64,000 nt of DNA from Desulfovibrio mangrovi (GCF_026230175.1 NZ_CP104208.1:3410001-3474000), one strand, 5' to 3'; shown: positions 24,519-33,579, numbered from the stretch's first letter. A program made the numbers and translations. The notes: generated by a model not told the origin, from the sequence alone.

Positions 24519-25083
24519 CTATGATTCCTTCACCTTCAATCTGGTGCAGGCCTTTCAGAAGATCGGAAGGAATCCGGAAGTATACAAGAACGACGATCCG
24601 CGCATTCTGGAGCTGGCGGAAAGCGGCACGCTGGAAATGGTGTGCATTTCCCCTGGCCCCAGCAATCCGCAGAACGCGGGGCTGTGCCTTGAGTTCCTGA
24701 AGCGTCTGCCCAAGACCGTGCCCGTGCTGGGCGTGTGTCTGGGACACCAGATACTGGGCTACTTTGCCGGAGCCAGCGTGGTCATCGGGCCGCGCATCAT
24801 GCACGGCAAGTCCTCCATGCTGGAGCATGACGGCACGGGCATGTTCACCAACCTCGCCTCGCCCATGCAGATAGGCCGCTACCACTCCCTTATCGTGAAT
24901 GTGCATGAGGCACCGGAACTGCTGGAAGCCACCTCGCACGTCCACACGGATGACGGGCAACTTGAAGTCATGTCGCTGCGCTACAAGGATCGTCCGTGGG
25001 TCGGTGTGCAGTTCCACCCCGAATCGGTACTGACGCCGGAAGGGGAGACCCTGCTGGCGAATTTTCCTGAGAATATTGTGTAA
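24499..25083 (+). CDS. trpG: Anthranilate synthase component II (glutamine amidotransferase)
   Basis: 194 residues, a class I amidotransferase. The oxyanion segment is SPGPSNP, the nucleophile Cys is in PVLGVCLGHQILGY (near residue 79), and the His-Glu of the triad is in VQFHPESVLTPEG. It releases ammonia from glutamine for TrpE. It starts inside the end of trpE (20-bp overlap), a typical coupling for stoichiometric subunits. It is not fused to TrpD. Confidence 0.95.
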   Translation: MFLLIDNYDSFTFNLVQAFQKIGRNPEVYKNDDPRILELAESGTLEMVCISPGPSNPQNAGLCLEFLKRLPKTVPVLGVCLGHQILGYFAGASVVIGPRIMHGKSSMLEHDGTGMFTNLASPMQIGRYHSLIVNVHEAPELLEATSHVHTDDGQLEVMSLRYKDRPWVGVQFHPESVLTPEGETLLANFPENIV

Positions 25084-25093
25084 GGAGGCTACT

Positions 25094-26089
25094 GTGAAAA
25101 CCGTGGAGATTCTCGAAACTCTGGCGGCGGGGAACGACCTTTCCGCAGAGATGGCGACGGTGGCCTTCTCCAGACTCATGGATGGCGAGATGAGTCCCGT
25201 ACAGGCGGGCTCCTTCCTCATGGGACTGCGGCAGAAAGGTGAAACCGCGCTGGAAATGGCCACCGCTGTTTCCGCGTGTCTGGAACGTGCCCGTCTGGTG
25301 ACGGGGCTTACCGGCAAGCGCATAGACCCCGTGGGGACAGGCGGCGACGGCAAGAACAGCTTCAACTGCTCCACGACAACGGCGCTGACGCTGGCGGGCA
25401 TGGGCTATCAGGTGACCAAGCATGGTAACAGGGCGGTGTCGTCCTCCTGTGGCAGTGCGGACATCGTGGACGGCATGGGATTGCCTATGCTGCAGGAGCC
25501 GCAGGAGCTTCGGGCGGAATTGGCAAAGCGCAACTTCGTGTTTCTTTTTGCCCCCTACTTCCATCCCGCGTTCAAGCACATCATGCCCGTGCGGCAGGAA
25601 CTGGGCATGCGTACCATGTTCAACCTGCTCGGGCCGCTGCTCAACCCCGCGCGCCCCACGCATCAGCTGCTGGGTGTTGCCCGTCCCGAGTACATGCAGC
25701 TCATGGCTGACGCGCTGGCGCTTTCGGGCATCGAACGTGCGGCCGTGGTGCATGGTGCCGGAGGGTACGACGAACTGACTCCCATGGGGCCTGCGCAGGT
25801 CATCATGGTGGAAGGCGGGAAGACCCGCGCGACAACCATCGACCCCGCAGCCTGCGGCATTGTTCCCTGCAAGCCCGAAGAGCTGGTCGTTACCGGTAAG
25901 GAACAGGGGCTGGCCGTGGTGAAGGAACTGCTGGGCGGCGCTGGCCCCGCAGCCATGCGGGAAATGCTGATTCTCAACGTGGGCGTGGCCGTGCACCTGC
26001 TGGAAGACGGCAAGGAACTGGCGCAGTGCATGATCATGGCGCGCGAGGCGGTCATGGCCGGTGTCGGCGGGAAGGTGATCCATGCTTGA
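25094..26089 (+). CDS. trpD: Anthranilate phosphoribosyltransferase
   Basis: 331 residues. The PRPP-binding DPVGTGGDGKNSFNCST lies near residue 78, then the anthranilate-site KHGNRAVSSSCGSADI, RQELGMRTMFNLLGPLLNP, and GGYDELTPMGP. Translation most likely begins at GTG 25094, 6 bases after an AAGGAGG site that overlaps the trpG stop. It transfers the phosphoribosyl group to anthranilate. The stop overlaps trpC by 8 bp. Confidence 0.94.
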   Translation: MKTVEILETLAAGNDLSAEMATVAFSRLMDGEMSPVQAGSFLMGLRQKGETALEMATAVSACLERARLVTGLTGKRIDPVGTGGDGKNSFNCSTTTALTLAGMGYQVTKHGNRAVSSSCGSADIVDGMGLPMLQEPQELRAELAKRNFVFLFAPYFHPAFKHIMPVRQELGMRTMFNLLGPLLNPARPTHQLLGVARPEYMQLMADALALSGIERAAVVHGAGGYDELTPMGPAQVIMVEGGKTRATTIDPAACGIVPCKPEELVVTGKEQGLAVVKELLGGAGPAAMREMLILNVGVAVHLLEDGKELAQCMIMAREAVMAGVGGKVIHA

Positions 26090-26843
26090 GCGTTTCCGCA
26101 TCGCCAAGGCCGAAGAGATTCGCACCCTTGAATCTCTTTCCGCGCAGAAGGCCATGCCCGCGCCTTTCGCGGGTTCCCGTCCTTCGTTCAGCGCTGCGCT
26201 GAAGAAGGAAGGATTGGCGGCCATCTGCGAATACAAGCGGGCGTCCCCCTCCAAGGGGGAGATCGAGATGGGGCTGTCTCCCGAAGAGGTGGCGCGCCAG
26301 TATCAGGAAGGCGGGGCCGCCGCCCTGTCCGTGCTGACGGAAGAGGTCTATTTCAAGGGCGACCTTGGGTTTCTGGACCGCATGACCTTTACGGGGTTGC
26401 CCCTGCTGCGCAAGGACTTCCTCTTCCATCCCCTGCAGATCGCGCGCACCGCAGCAACACCCGCATCCGCGCTGCTGCTCATCGTGCGCATGTTCGATGA
26501 CGCGGCACTGCTCAGGGAACTGCTGGACATGACCCATGCCATGGGCATGGAGGCGGTGGTGGAGGTGTTCGATGAACGAGATCTGGACATGGCCCGCGAG
26601 GTAGGCTCGCGGATCATACAGGTGAACAACAGAAATCTGGATACATTGCAAACTGACCTTGCCATTTGCGAGCGACTGGTGCAGGACCGTAGCAGAGCTG
26701 AAGTTTGGATAGCCGCCAGCGGTATATCCACCCCGGAGCACAGACGGTATGTCGAGTCTCTGGGATACGACGCAATGCTGGTGGGCACCGCGCTCATGCA
26801 GGGAGGCGCGCCGCGAAAGGCGCTGGAAGCCCTGCTTGCGTAG
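26082..26843 (+). CDS. trpC: Indole-3-glycerol phosphate synthase
   Basis: 253-residue TIM barrel. Catalytic segments are the phosphate-binding EYKRASPSKG (Lys near 52), SVLTEEVYFKGD, LLRKDFLFHPLQI (general-acid Lys), AVVEVFDERDL, IQVNNRNLDTL and IAASGISTPE. It closes the indole ring from CdRP. Its beginning overlaps trpD by 8 bp. It is a separate polypeptide from TrpF, unlike the enterobacterial TrpCF fusion. Confidence 0.94.
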   Translation: MLERFRIAKAEEIRTLESLSAQKAMPAPFAGSRPSFSAALKKEGLAAICEYKRASPSKGEIEMGLSPEEVARQYQEGGAAALSVLTEEVYFKGDLGFLDRMTFTGLPLLRKDFLFHPLQIARTAATPASALLLIVRMFDDAALLRELLDMTHAMGMEAVVEVFDERDLDMAREVGSRIIQVNNRNLDTLQTDLAICERLVQDRSRAEVWIAASGISTPEHRRYVESLGYDAMLVGTALMQGGAPRKALEALLA

Positions 26844-26879
26844 GGAAGCCCCCGTTGCAGGCAAGGAGAACAGGAAATC

Positions 26880-27518
26880 ATGTTGGATAAGGAAATCTTC
26901 GTTAAGGTGTGCGGCATAACCAGCCAGCACGATGCCGATCTCTGTGTGCGGTATGATGCGGACCTCATCGGGTTCATCTTCCATGAGAAGAGCCCCCGCA
27001 ACATGACCGTGGAAAAGGTGCGCGCCATTGAAACGCCCTCGCTTATGCGTACCGGCGTGTTCGTGGATCAGACTGTGGACGAGGTGAAGCGCATCATGCA
27101 GCACGCCCGTCTGAATCTGGCGCAGCTGCACGGCGATCAGGACATCGAATTCTGCAAGGTATTGGGCAAGACGCGCGTCATGAAGGTTTTCTGGCCGGAA
27201 CGGTATGCCACGCGGCAGGATCTGGAAGCGGACATGGAGCGTTTTGCCCCGTACTCCCGCTTCTATCTCCTGGAAGCAGGCTCCGCAGGCGGAGGCCACG
27301 GCAAGGTACAGGACTGGTCCTTCCTTGCCGGACTGCGTGGCATCAAGACGTGGTTCATCGCAGGCGGCCTTGGGCCGGATACGCTCAAGCAGGCCATCAT
27401 GGGCTGCAACCCCTGCGGCATCGACCTCAATTCCGGTGTGGAAAGCGCTCCCGGCATCAAGAGCGAAGAAAAGCTCAAGGCCGTGTTCGACATGATTCAT
27501 AATCCGCTGGTGGGATAG
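26880..27518 (+). CDS. trpF: Phosphoribosylanthranilate isomerase
   Basis: 212-residue TIM barrel. The catalytic Cys is in VKVCGITSQHDA near residue 11, followed by DLIGFIFHEKSPRNM, GVFVDQTVDEV, LAQLHGDQD, and the catalytic Asp/phosphate segment FIAGGLGPDTL and GIDLNSGVESAPGIKS. It converts PRA to CdRP between the TrpD and TrpC steps. The 36-bp gap after trpC contains an AAGGAG site. A 301-bp gap with a repeat hairpin follows before trpB. Confidence 0.95.
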   Translation: MLDKEIFVKVCGITSQHDADLCVRYDADLIGFIFHEKSPRNMTVEKVRAIETPSLMRTGVFVDQTVDEVKRIMQHARLNLAQLHGDQDIEFCKVLGKTRVMKVFWPERYATRQDLEADMERFAPYSRFYLLEAGSAGGGHGKVQDWSFLAGLRGIKTWFIAGGLGPDTLKQAIMGCNPCGIDLNSGVESAPGIKSEEKLKAVFDMIHNPLVG

Positions 27519-27819
27519 ACGGGAAACGTCGGAGGCGAGGCATCTTGTCTCCGGCGCGCAGGGCGCTGCCCTGTACCTTGATAAGCGAGATACGTCCGTC
27601 GTTGGACAGGCTGTGTAGCTTCACACCTTGTGCATTGTTTCAAGGTGGGGAGCTTGTCCGCACTGCCAGTCTGACGCAGACGGCGGGCTTGTACGTGAAA
27701 GGGGTTCCAAAGGGGAGTTTCCCCTTTGGTCTTGGCGAAGCGCTTTGTACAGAGGCGCCGCAGGCACAACAACTCAACCACGACGCAGGTCTTCTCAAAC
27801 TTCAGCAAACGAGCAGATC
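27519..27819 (+). other. Intra-operon gap between trpF and trpB
   Basis: 301 bp without a gene. The only clear structure is the repeat hairpin at 27687-27729. No promoter or T-run terminator was evident, so trpBA are probably read from the same transcript. Confidence 0.55.
27687..27729 (+). repeat. Intra-operon repeat hairpin, copy 2 (before trpB)
   Basis: Begins GCTTGTACGT and contains the perfect 9-bp inverted repeat CCAAAGGGG/CCCCTTTGG (27707-27715, 27721-27729). It matches copy 1 (20600-20643) in order and spacing of its parts, but the stem bases next to the loop differ in a compensated way, so pairing is preserved. Confidence 0.7.
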
Positions 27820-29013
27820 ATGAAAAAAGGATACTTCGGCGACTTCGGCGGCCAGTTTGTGGCGGAATTGCTTATTCCCCCGCTGCGCGAGCTGGAGCAC
27901 GCCCTTGAAACCATAGTTCCCTCCCCCGAGTTTCAGGCCGAGTTCTCGGCATTGCTGCGAGACTACGTGGGCCGCAAGAGCCCGTTGACCCATTGTCCGA
28001 CCTTGTCGAAGGAACTGGGCTTCAACCTGTGGCTCAAGCGTGAGGATTTGAACCATACCGGTTCGCACAAGATCAACAATACTCTCGGTCAGGCGCTGCT
28101 GACCAAATACATGGGCAAGCCCGCCATGCTGACCGAGACCGGTGCAGGCATGAACGGCGTGGCCACCGCCACGGCGGCCCGTGCGCTGGACCTTGACTGC
28201 ATCGTGTTCATGGGCGCGACGGACGTTGCCCGCCAATCGCACAACGTGCGGCGCATGCAGCTGCTTGGTGCGGAGATCGTACCCGTGCAGAACGGCACCA
28301 AGACCCTGAAGGACGCCATCAACGAGGCGTTGCGCTACTGGATTGCCGAGCAGCGTACGCACCACTACTGCTTCGGCACGGCGGCAGGCCCGCACCCCTT
28401 CCCCACGCTGGTGCGCGAGTTCCAGTCCGTTGTGGGCCGCGAGGCGCGTGAGCAGATTCTGGAAAAGACGGGCGAGCTGCCCTATGCCGTGGTTGCCTGC
28501 GTGGGCGGTGGCTCCAACGCCATCGGCGCGTTCCATGCCTTTGTGCCGGACGAGTCCGTGCGTCTTGTAGGTGTGGAGGCTGCAGGCACCGGCGAACCGG
28601 GATGCTACAACTCTGCGCCGCTCAACCTTGGCTCGCGCGGCGTGCTGCATGGGCAGATGACCATGCTGCTGCAGGACGAGGACGGCCAGATCCTGCCTTC
28701 GCACTCTGTTGCGGCGGGACTGGACTACCCCGGCGTCGGGCCGGAGCATGCCCACCTGCACGATTCCGGCCGTGCCCACTATGGCACCGTCAATGATGCG
28801 CAGGCGCTGAAGGCTTTCATGACCCTTACCCGTTCCGAGGGCATCATGCCCGCGCTGGAAAGCTCGCACGCTGTTGCGTGGGTGCTGGAAAACAGGGACC
28901 GGATTCCGAAGGGGGCCAACGTCATCGTCAACCTTTCCGGTCGCGGCGACAAGGACATGGACATCATTGAAGAGCACCTCGGTGCACAGCCCGTGCACGG
29001 CAGGAAAGGGTAG
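27820..29013 (+). CDS. trpB: Tryptophan synthase beta subunit with variant active-site loop
   Basis: 397 residues. The PLP lysine is in HTGSHKINNTLGQA, the phosphate loop is CVGGGSNAIGAF, and the gating region is SVAAGLDYPGVGPEHAHL. The alpha-carboxylate loop, strictly ETGAGQHG in the usual TrpB1 enzymes, reads ETGAGMNG (residues 106-113), replacing Gln and His by Met and Asn. Other catalytic residues are kept and TrpA follows 9 bp downstream, so it should still condense indole with serine. The ATG at 27820 is preferred since upstream in-frame codons run through the repeat hairpin and are not TrpB-like. Confidence 0.94.
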   Translation: MKKGYFGDFGGQFVAELLIPPLRELEHALETIVPSPEFQAEFSALLRDYVGRKSPLTHCPTLSKELGFNLWLKREDLNHTGSHKINNTLGQALLTKYMGKPAMLTETGAGMNGVATATAARALDLDCIVFMGATDVARQSHNVRRMQLLGAEIVPVQNGTKTLKDAINEALRYWIAEQRTHHYCFGTAAGPHPFPTLVREFQSVVGREAREQILEKTGELPYAVVACVGGGSNAIGAFHAFVPDESVRLVGVEAAGTGEPGCYNSAPLNLGSRGVLHGQMTMLLQDEDGQILPSHSVAAGLDYPGVGPEHAHLHDSGRAHYGTVNDAQALKAFMTLTRSEGIMPALESSHAVAWVLENRDRIPKGANVIVNLSGRGDKDMDIIEEHLGAQPVHGRKG

Positions 29014-29022
29014 GGTGGCAGC

Positions 29023-29790
29023 ATGACGACTTCAAAACTGACGGAACGTATCCGCAAGGCAAACGCCGCCGGCCGCAAGGCGCTTATTCCCTTCATTCCC
29101 GGCGGGTTCCCCGACCTTGAACAGTTCTGGACGCACCTTGAGGCGCTGGATGCCGGCGGGGCGGACATCATCGAAGTGGGCGTGCCCTTCTCCGATCCCT
29201 GCGCCGATGGTCCCGTAGTGGAAAAGGCTTCCATTCAGGCGTTGGAGGCGGGCGTATCGCTCAAGTGGTTGTTGAACGGCCTGAAGGCCCGTGCTGGCCG
29301 TTTTCAGGCCGAGCTGGTGCTGATGGGCTATCTGAATCCCTTCCTGCAGTACGGGTTTGAGAAGCTGGCGGAAGACGCTGCCGCTGCAGGCGTTTCCGGG
29401 TTCATCATCCCCGACCTGCCGCTGGATGAGGACGCCCCCTATCGTGCGGTTCTACAAGGCAAGGGTATGGCCCTTGTCCCGTTGGTGGGCCTGAATACCG
29501 ACCTTGAACGCATGAAGGCCTATGCGGCTGTTGCGAAGGGATATGTGTATGTGGTTTCGGTGCTGGGTACCACCGGCGCGCGCGAAAGCTTCCCTGCGGA
29601 ACTGGCGGATGCGCTGGCCCGTGCACGCGAGGCATTTGATCTGCCCATCGCGCTGGGCTTCGGCATCAAGGAGCCCGCACAGCTTGAGGTATTCGGCGAT
29701 TCCATCGATGCAGTCATCTTCGGCAGTGCGCTGATCACGCATATCCGTGAAACAGGCAGCGCGAAGGCGTTTATGGCCCGCTGGGCCTAG
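29023..29790 (+). CDS. trpA: Tryptophan synthase alpha subunit
   Basis: 255-residue TIM barrel. The catalytic Glu is in DIIEVGVPFSDP (near 51) and the Asp in CADGPVVEKAS (near 62), with FIIPDLPLDE, GYVYVVSVLGTTGAR and ALGFGIKEPAQ. It splits indole-3-glycerol phosphate and channels indole to TrpB. Strand 1 reads PFIPGGFP where ITAGYP-like sequences are usual. It is the last gene of the supraoperon and is followed by a terminator 22 bp downstream. Confidence 0.95.
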   Translation: MTTSKLTERIRKANAAGRKALIPFIPGGFPDLEQFWTHLEALDAGGADIIEVGVPFSDPCADGPVVEKASIQALEAGVSLKWLLNGLKARAGRFQAELVLMGYLNPFLQYGFEKLAEDAAAAGVSGFIIPDLPLDEDAPYRAVLQGKGMALVPLVGLNTDLERMKAYAAVAKGYVYVVSVLGTTGARESFPAELADALARAREAFDLPIALGFGIKEPAQLEVFGDSIDAVIFGSALITHIRETGSAKAFMARWA

Positions 29791-29812
29791 GCGCTGCCTT
29801 AAACAGGTTCTT

Positions 29813-29847
29813 AAAGCCGGTTTCCGTAACGGGGGACCGGCTTTTTT
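29813..29847 (+). terminator. Terminator of the aro-trp supraoperon
   Basis: Stem AAAGCCGGT (29813-29821) with ACCGGCTTT (29836-29844), 14-base loop, T-run to 29847. Confidence 0.88.
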
Positions 29848-29993
29848 GTCTCATGTATTTTCAACCGGAAGTTTGCCGGTAACTCTCTTCTGTTCCTTAT
29901 AGTTTTATCAATTGTTGTCCGGCAATGCCTGTGGGCGGCTATGCCGGACAGAACTCTGGCATGTTCAACCTGTTTCCGTCGGAGGAACTGCGT

Positions 29994-30074
29994 ATGCAAT
30001 TCAAGGTGTGTAATGCGGAGGTTACACGGCTTGTGTCGATTGCTCTGCTTCTTGTTCCTTTGCTTCAGCAATGA
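29994..30074 (+). CDS. Possible 26-residue small protein
   Basis: A strong GGAGGA site at 29981-29986 stands 7 bases before an ATG that opens 26 codons, ending in a hydrophobic stretch (VSIALLLVPLL). It sits in the 300-bp gap between the trp terminator and the solute-binding protein gene. There is no homology argument; it could be a chance ORF. Confidence 0.22.
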   Translation: MQFKVCNAEVTRLVSIALLLVPLLQQ

Positions 30075-30153
30075 TTGTTGGAAAAGAAATGCTGACATGA
30101 GGGGGAGCAAGGATTATAAGTAACTAGTAGTAATATATCTTCGGATGAACGTT

Positions 30154-30948
30154 ATGAAACAGTTGTTGGCAATTTTTCTGATTATTTCCGCCGTGTTGGG
30201 GTCTTGGGCATTGGCCCTTGCCGACAAGGAGGGGATTCATCACAAGGTAACGCTGCCGGTTGATGACTGGCCGCCTTACCGTACGATCTCCAGCGGGTCC
30301 ATGAGCGGGTTGGATTTTGACCTCATGAAGGAGTTGGCCGGCCGTCTTGGTTTCAGGCTGAATTATCAGCCGATGCCATGGAATCGCAGCCTTGCCCAGA
30401 TGAAGCAGGGTAAGGCGGACGCCATGACCGGTCTTGCGCGCAGGCCTGAGCGTGAGCTGTATATTTATTACATTGAGCCGCCGTATTCATCGTGCTCCAC
30501 GGTATTCTATACCCCCAAAGGTCAGGGGGATTCCATCCGAACCTATGAAGATCTCAACGGCAAGCGTCTGGGGTTTGTGCTCGGGTCGGCCTACTTTCCC
30601 CGCTTTGATGAAGACAAATCATTGAACAAGATGGGAGTGGTGGCGGAAGAGCAACTGATACGGATGGGGCTTGCCGGTCGGCTGGATGTGTTTGTGGGAA
30701 CTGACTGTCAGGTTGATTACGAAATCATGCAGCAAGGTTTGGGGGATAAACTGGAGAAAGCCGTTTACCGGCCGGAAAACAAGGTTGATCTGTATTTGGG
30801 CGTATCGCGCTATTCTCTTTTCTTCGAGCATGTGGATGAACTTGAGCGGGTTATGCGGCAGATGAAGCGCGATGGTACCTTGAAGCGCATCAACGATGCG
30901 TACTTTGCGCCCAAGGTCGGTGAAAAGTCCGGCAAGCAGCATAAGTAA
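30154..30948 (+). CDS. Periplasmic solute-binding protein, family 3 type
   Basis: 264 residues. A signal peptide (MKQLLAIFLIISAVLG, cleavage likely near ALA-DK) precedes a type II periplasmic binding fold: DDWPPYRT near the start, GLDFDLMKELAGRLGF, the RSLAQMKQGKADAMTGLARRPER segment, and YEDLNGKRLGFVLGSAYF. Such stand-alone proteins bind polar amino acids or similar molecules, but no permease or ATPase gene is adjacent. It may be a sensor-type or orphan binding protein. ATG 30154 gives a classical signal peptide; an ATG at 30145 is an alternative. Confidence 0.85.
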   Translation: MKQLLAIFLIISAVLGSWALALADKEGIHHKVTLPVDDWPPYRTISSGSMSGLDFDLMKELAGRLGFRLNYQPMPWNRSLAQMKQGKADAMTGLARRPERELYIYYIEPPYSSCSTVFYTPKGQGDSIRTYEDLNGKRLGFVLGSAYFPRFDEDKSLNKMGVVAEEQLIRMGLAGRLDVFVGTDCQVDYEIMQQGLGDKLEKAVYRPENKVDLYLGVSRYSLFFEHVDELERVMRQMKRDGTLKRINDAYFAPKVGEKSGKQHK

Positions 30949-30984
30949 GCCAACGGTATTTTGCTATACCTCTCAAAAACAGGG

Positions 30985-31026
30985 CCTGTCCGTTTCGATT
31001 TGCGTACCGGACAGGCGTTTTGTTTT
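30985..31026 (+). terminator. Terminator after the solute-binding protein gene
   Basis: Stem CCTGTCCG (30985-30992) with CGGACAGG (31008-31015), followed by TTTTGTTTTT. Confidence 0.85.
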
Positions 31027-31135
31027 TCCTTCTGCCGGATTTATCCGGCGCGTTAGAGAAAAAATATGCTTTAACGATGGGTTGGTGATGGTGAGAGGCT
31101 TCCCTCCGACATTGTCTTAGGCTATCGTCTGTTTC

Positions 31136-33493
31136 ATGACCGATATGATACGTCGCAAATTCGTCATTCAGGGACAGGTGCAGGGAGTGGGCTTCCGGCC
31201 TTTCGTGTACCGCATCGCGTTGGATAACGCCATGACCGGCATCGTCAGCAACACCTCGGATGGGGTGTTTATTGAGGTGCAGGGCGCGGTCGGGGCCGTC
31301 GAGCAGTTCGGTCGCGACCTGACCGACAAGTTGCCCCCTCTGGCACATGTGGTGTCCCGGACGGAAGAAGACATGCCTGTGCAGCAAGGCGAGGAGGCTT
31401 TTGTAATCATTGCCAGCACGGGCAGCAACGGCAATACGGTGCTCATCAGCGCAGATGTGGCCACCTGCGACGACTGTCTTGCGGATATGTTCGATCCGGG
31501 CAATCCGCGTTACCTGTATCCCTTCACCAACTGCACCAACTGCGGCCCGCGATATACCATCACGCGCTCCATTCCCTACGACAGGGACAAGACGTCCATG
31601 GCGTGTTTTCCGCTGTGTCCTTCGTGCCGTGAGGAGTATGAGAATCCGCTGGACCGGCGATTCCATGCCCAGCCCAATGCCTGCCCCGAGTGTGGCCCCC
31701 ATGTCTGGATGACCACGCCGGATAAGGAAAGCGCTGATGCGCAAGGGCCGGAGCAGGCGCAGGTGTGCCGCGATACCGAGGCCATCCGCCAGACCGCCAA
31801 GGCCTTGAGCAAAGGGCACATCGCCGCCATCAAGGGACTTGGCGGATTCCATCTGGCTTGCGACGCCACCAACGAGAGTGCCGTTACCGCCTTGCGCACT
31901 CGCAAGAACCGTTGGGGCAAACCTCTCGCCGTTATGGTGCCCGACGTGGAGGCGGCCCGCAGGCTGGCTATTGTCAGCGATGCGGAGGCGGCCCAGATGG
32001 CAAGCAGGGAACGGCCCATCGTGCTGTGCCGAGTGCATGAAGACAGCCCGCTGGCGCCTGCCGTCATGCCGGATACGCATTACGTGGGCATCATGCTGCC
32101 GTATACGCCGCTGCACCATGTGCTGTTTCACTTCCTGCGGGATTTTTCCGAGGGGCAGGTTCCGGCGCTTGTGATGACCAGCGGCAACATGAGCAGCGAG
32201 CCCATCGCGCTGGGTAACCGTGAGGCATTGAAGCGCCTGCACGGCATTGCCGATCTTTTTCTGCTGCATAACCGCGACATTCTCATCCGTACCGACGATT
32301 CCGTCGTGCGCGTGCATCCGGAAACCGAAGAACGGCAGTTCTTCCGCCGTGCGCGCGGGTTTACGCCGCGCCCCGTGTTTCTGGAGGGCGACGGCCCCTG
32401 CGTGCTCGGCGTGGGGCCGGAACTCAAGAATACGCTCTGCTATACGCGCGGTGCGCAGGCCTTTGTGTCGCAGCACATCGGCGACATGCAGAATCTGGAG
32501 ACATACGGTTTTTATCAGGAGATAGCCTCCCACCTTGCGGACATCCTGCAGGTGGAGCCGCAGGCCGTGATCCGCGACCTGCATCCCGATTATCTTTCCA
32601 CCCGTTTTGCCGAGGGCTACGCCAAAAAGCGCGGCATTCCCGTGCTGAGCCTGCAGCATCATTACGCCCACATCCACAGCGTGCTGGCGGAAAATCGTTA
32701 TGAGGGGCCAGCTCTTGGCCTTGCCTTGGACGGCACGGGATACGGCGAGGACGGCACCATATGGGGCGGTGAATTGCTCTATGTGGACAATGCGGAGCTG
32801 GAGCATGAACGCATCGGCCAGCTTGCGCCCATGCCGCTTCCGGGGGGCGAGGCTGCCATCCGCGAACCGTGGCGCATCACGCAGGGCCTGCTCTGGGAGC
32901 TTGGCGCGTTTGAGCCCGACATGCGCATCTGGACATGGTGGGAAGAGTATTCCAAGGCGGCGTCCTTTCTGCCGCAGATCATGGAACGGCGCATCAACAC
33001 ACCCATGACCTCGTCATGCGGGCGGCTCTTTGATGCCATCGCGGCCATGCTCGGTGTTTGCCATACCGTGAAATACGAAGGGCAGGCCGCTATCATGCTG
33101 GAAAAGATTCAGGACTTTTCCGTAACAGATGGGTACGAGTGCCCCATTCTGCCGGATGCCCAGCCCGCCGTGCTGGATACCCACACCCTGTTCATGCAGG
33201 CCTACATGGACTGGTGCATGGAGGTGCCGGAATCCGTTATCGCCCGCCGTTTCCATGTGGGGCTCATCAATGGCGTGACAGAGTTGACCGCTGCTGCGGC
33301 CGGAATCATGGGCATAGAGGTCGTGGGGCTTTCCGGCGGGGTGATGCAGAACCGGACCATGAGCATTGAATTGCCCAAGGCGTTGCGCGAGCGCGGACTG
33401 ACCCCGCTGGTGCATACGCAGTTGCCGCCCAATGACGGGTGTATTTCGTTGGGGCAGGCCGCGTGGGGCAGGAAGATGCTGCTGCGGGGGTAG
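31136..33493 (+). CDS. hypF: Carbamoyltransferase HypF ([NiFe] hydrogenase maturation)
   Basis: 785 residues with the full HypF order. The acylphosphatase domain comes first (QGQVQGVGFRPFVYR, about 11-25). Two zinc fingers follow (CDDC, CTNC; then CPSC, CPEC). Next is a YrdC-like domain (LGGFHLACDA, KNRWGKPLAVMVPD), then a Kae1-like C-terminal domain with LQHHYAHIHSVLAE, LDGTGYGEDGTIWGGE and GLSGGVMQNRTM. It makes the thiocarbamate precursor of the cyanide ligands of [NiFe] hydrogenases. No other hyp gene is in the window, and the hydrogenase encoded here is the [FeFe] type, so its client lies elsewhere. The ribosome site is weak. Confidence 0.95.
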   Translation: MTDMIRRKFVIQGQVQGVGFRPFVYRIALDNAMTGIVSNTSDGVFIEVQGAVGAVEQFGRDLTDKLPPLAHVVSRTEEDMPVQQGEEAFVIIASTGSNGNTVLISADVATCDDCLADMFDPGNPRYLYPFTNCTNCGPRYTITRSIPYDRDKTSMACFPLCPSCREEYENPLDRRFHAQPNACPECGPHVWMTTPDKESADAQGPEQAQVCRDTEAIRQTAKALSKGHIAAIKGLGGFHLACDATNESAVTALRTRKNRWGKPLAVMVPDVEAARRLAIVSDAEAAQMASRERPIVLCRVHEDSPLAPAVMPDTHYVGIMLPYTPLHHVLFHFLRDFSEGQVPALVMTSGNMSSEPIALGNREALKRLHGIADLFLLHNRDILIRTDDSVVRVHPETEERQFFRRARGFTPRPVFLEGDGPCVLGVGPELKNTLCYTRGAQAFVSQHIGDMQNLETYGFYQEIASHLADILQVEPQAVIRDLHPDYLSTRFAEGYAKKRGIPVLSLQHHYAHIHSVLAENRYEGPALGLALDGTGYGEDGTIWGGELLYVDNAELEHERIGQLAPMPLPGGEAAIREPWRITQGLLWELGAFEPDMRIWTWWEEYSKAASFLPQIMERRINTPMTSSCGRLFDAIAAMLGVCHTVKYEGQAAIMLEKIQDFSVTDGYECPILPDAQPAVLDTHTLFMQAYMDWCMEVPESVIARRFHVGLINGVTELTAAAAGIMGIEVVGLSGGVMQNRTMSIELPKALRERGLTPLVHTQLPPNDGCISLGQAAWGRKMLLRG

Positions 33494-33516
33494 TGTTGGC
33501 TGAGACTGTTTTTTGG

Positions 33517-33545
33517 GAGCAGGCAGAAATGCCTGCTCTTTTTTG
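33517..33545 (+). terminator. Terminator after hypF
   Basis: Stem GAGCAGGC (33517-33524) with GCCTGCTC (33531-33538) and a run of six T. It lies between converging hypF and mutM. Confidence 0.9.
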
Positions 33546-33579
33546 TTGGCCGGTACTAACTTGGTTGTCTTTTCACCGA

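Noticed and set aside
30890-32806. 638-codon open frame antisense to hypF
   Set aside because: Same reasoning: low-complexity antisense translation, and HypF motifs are continuous on the plus strand.
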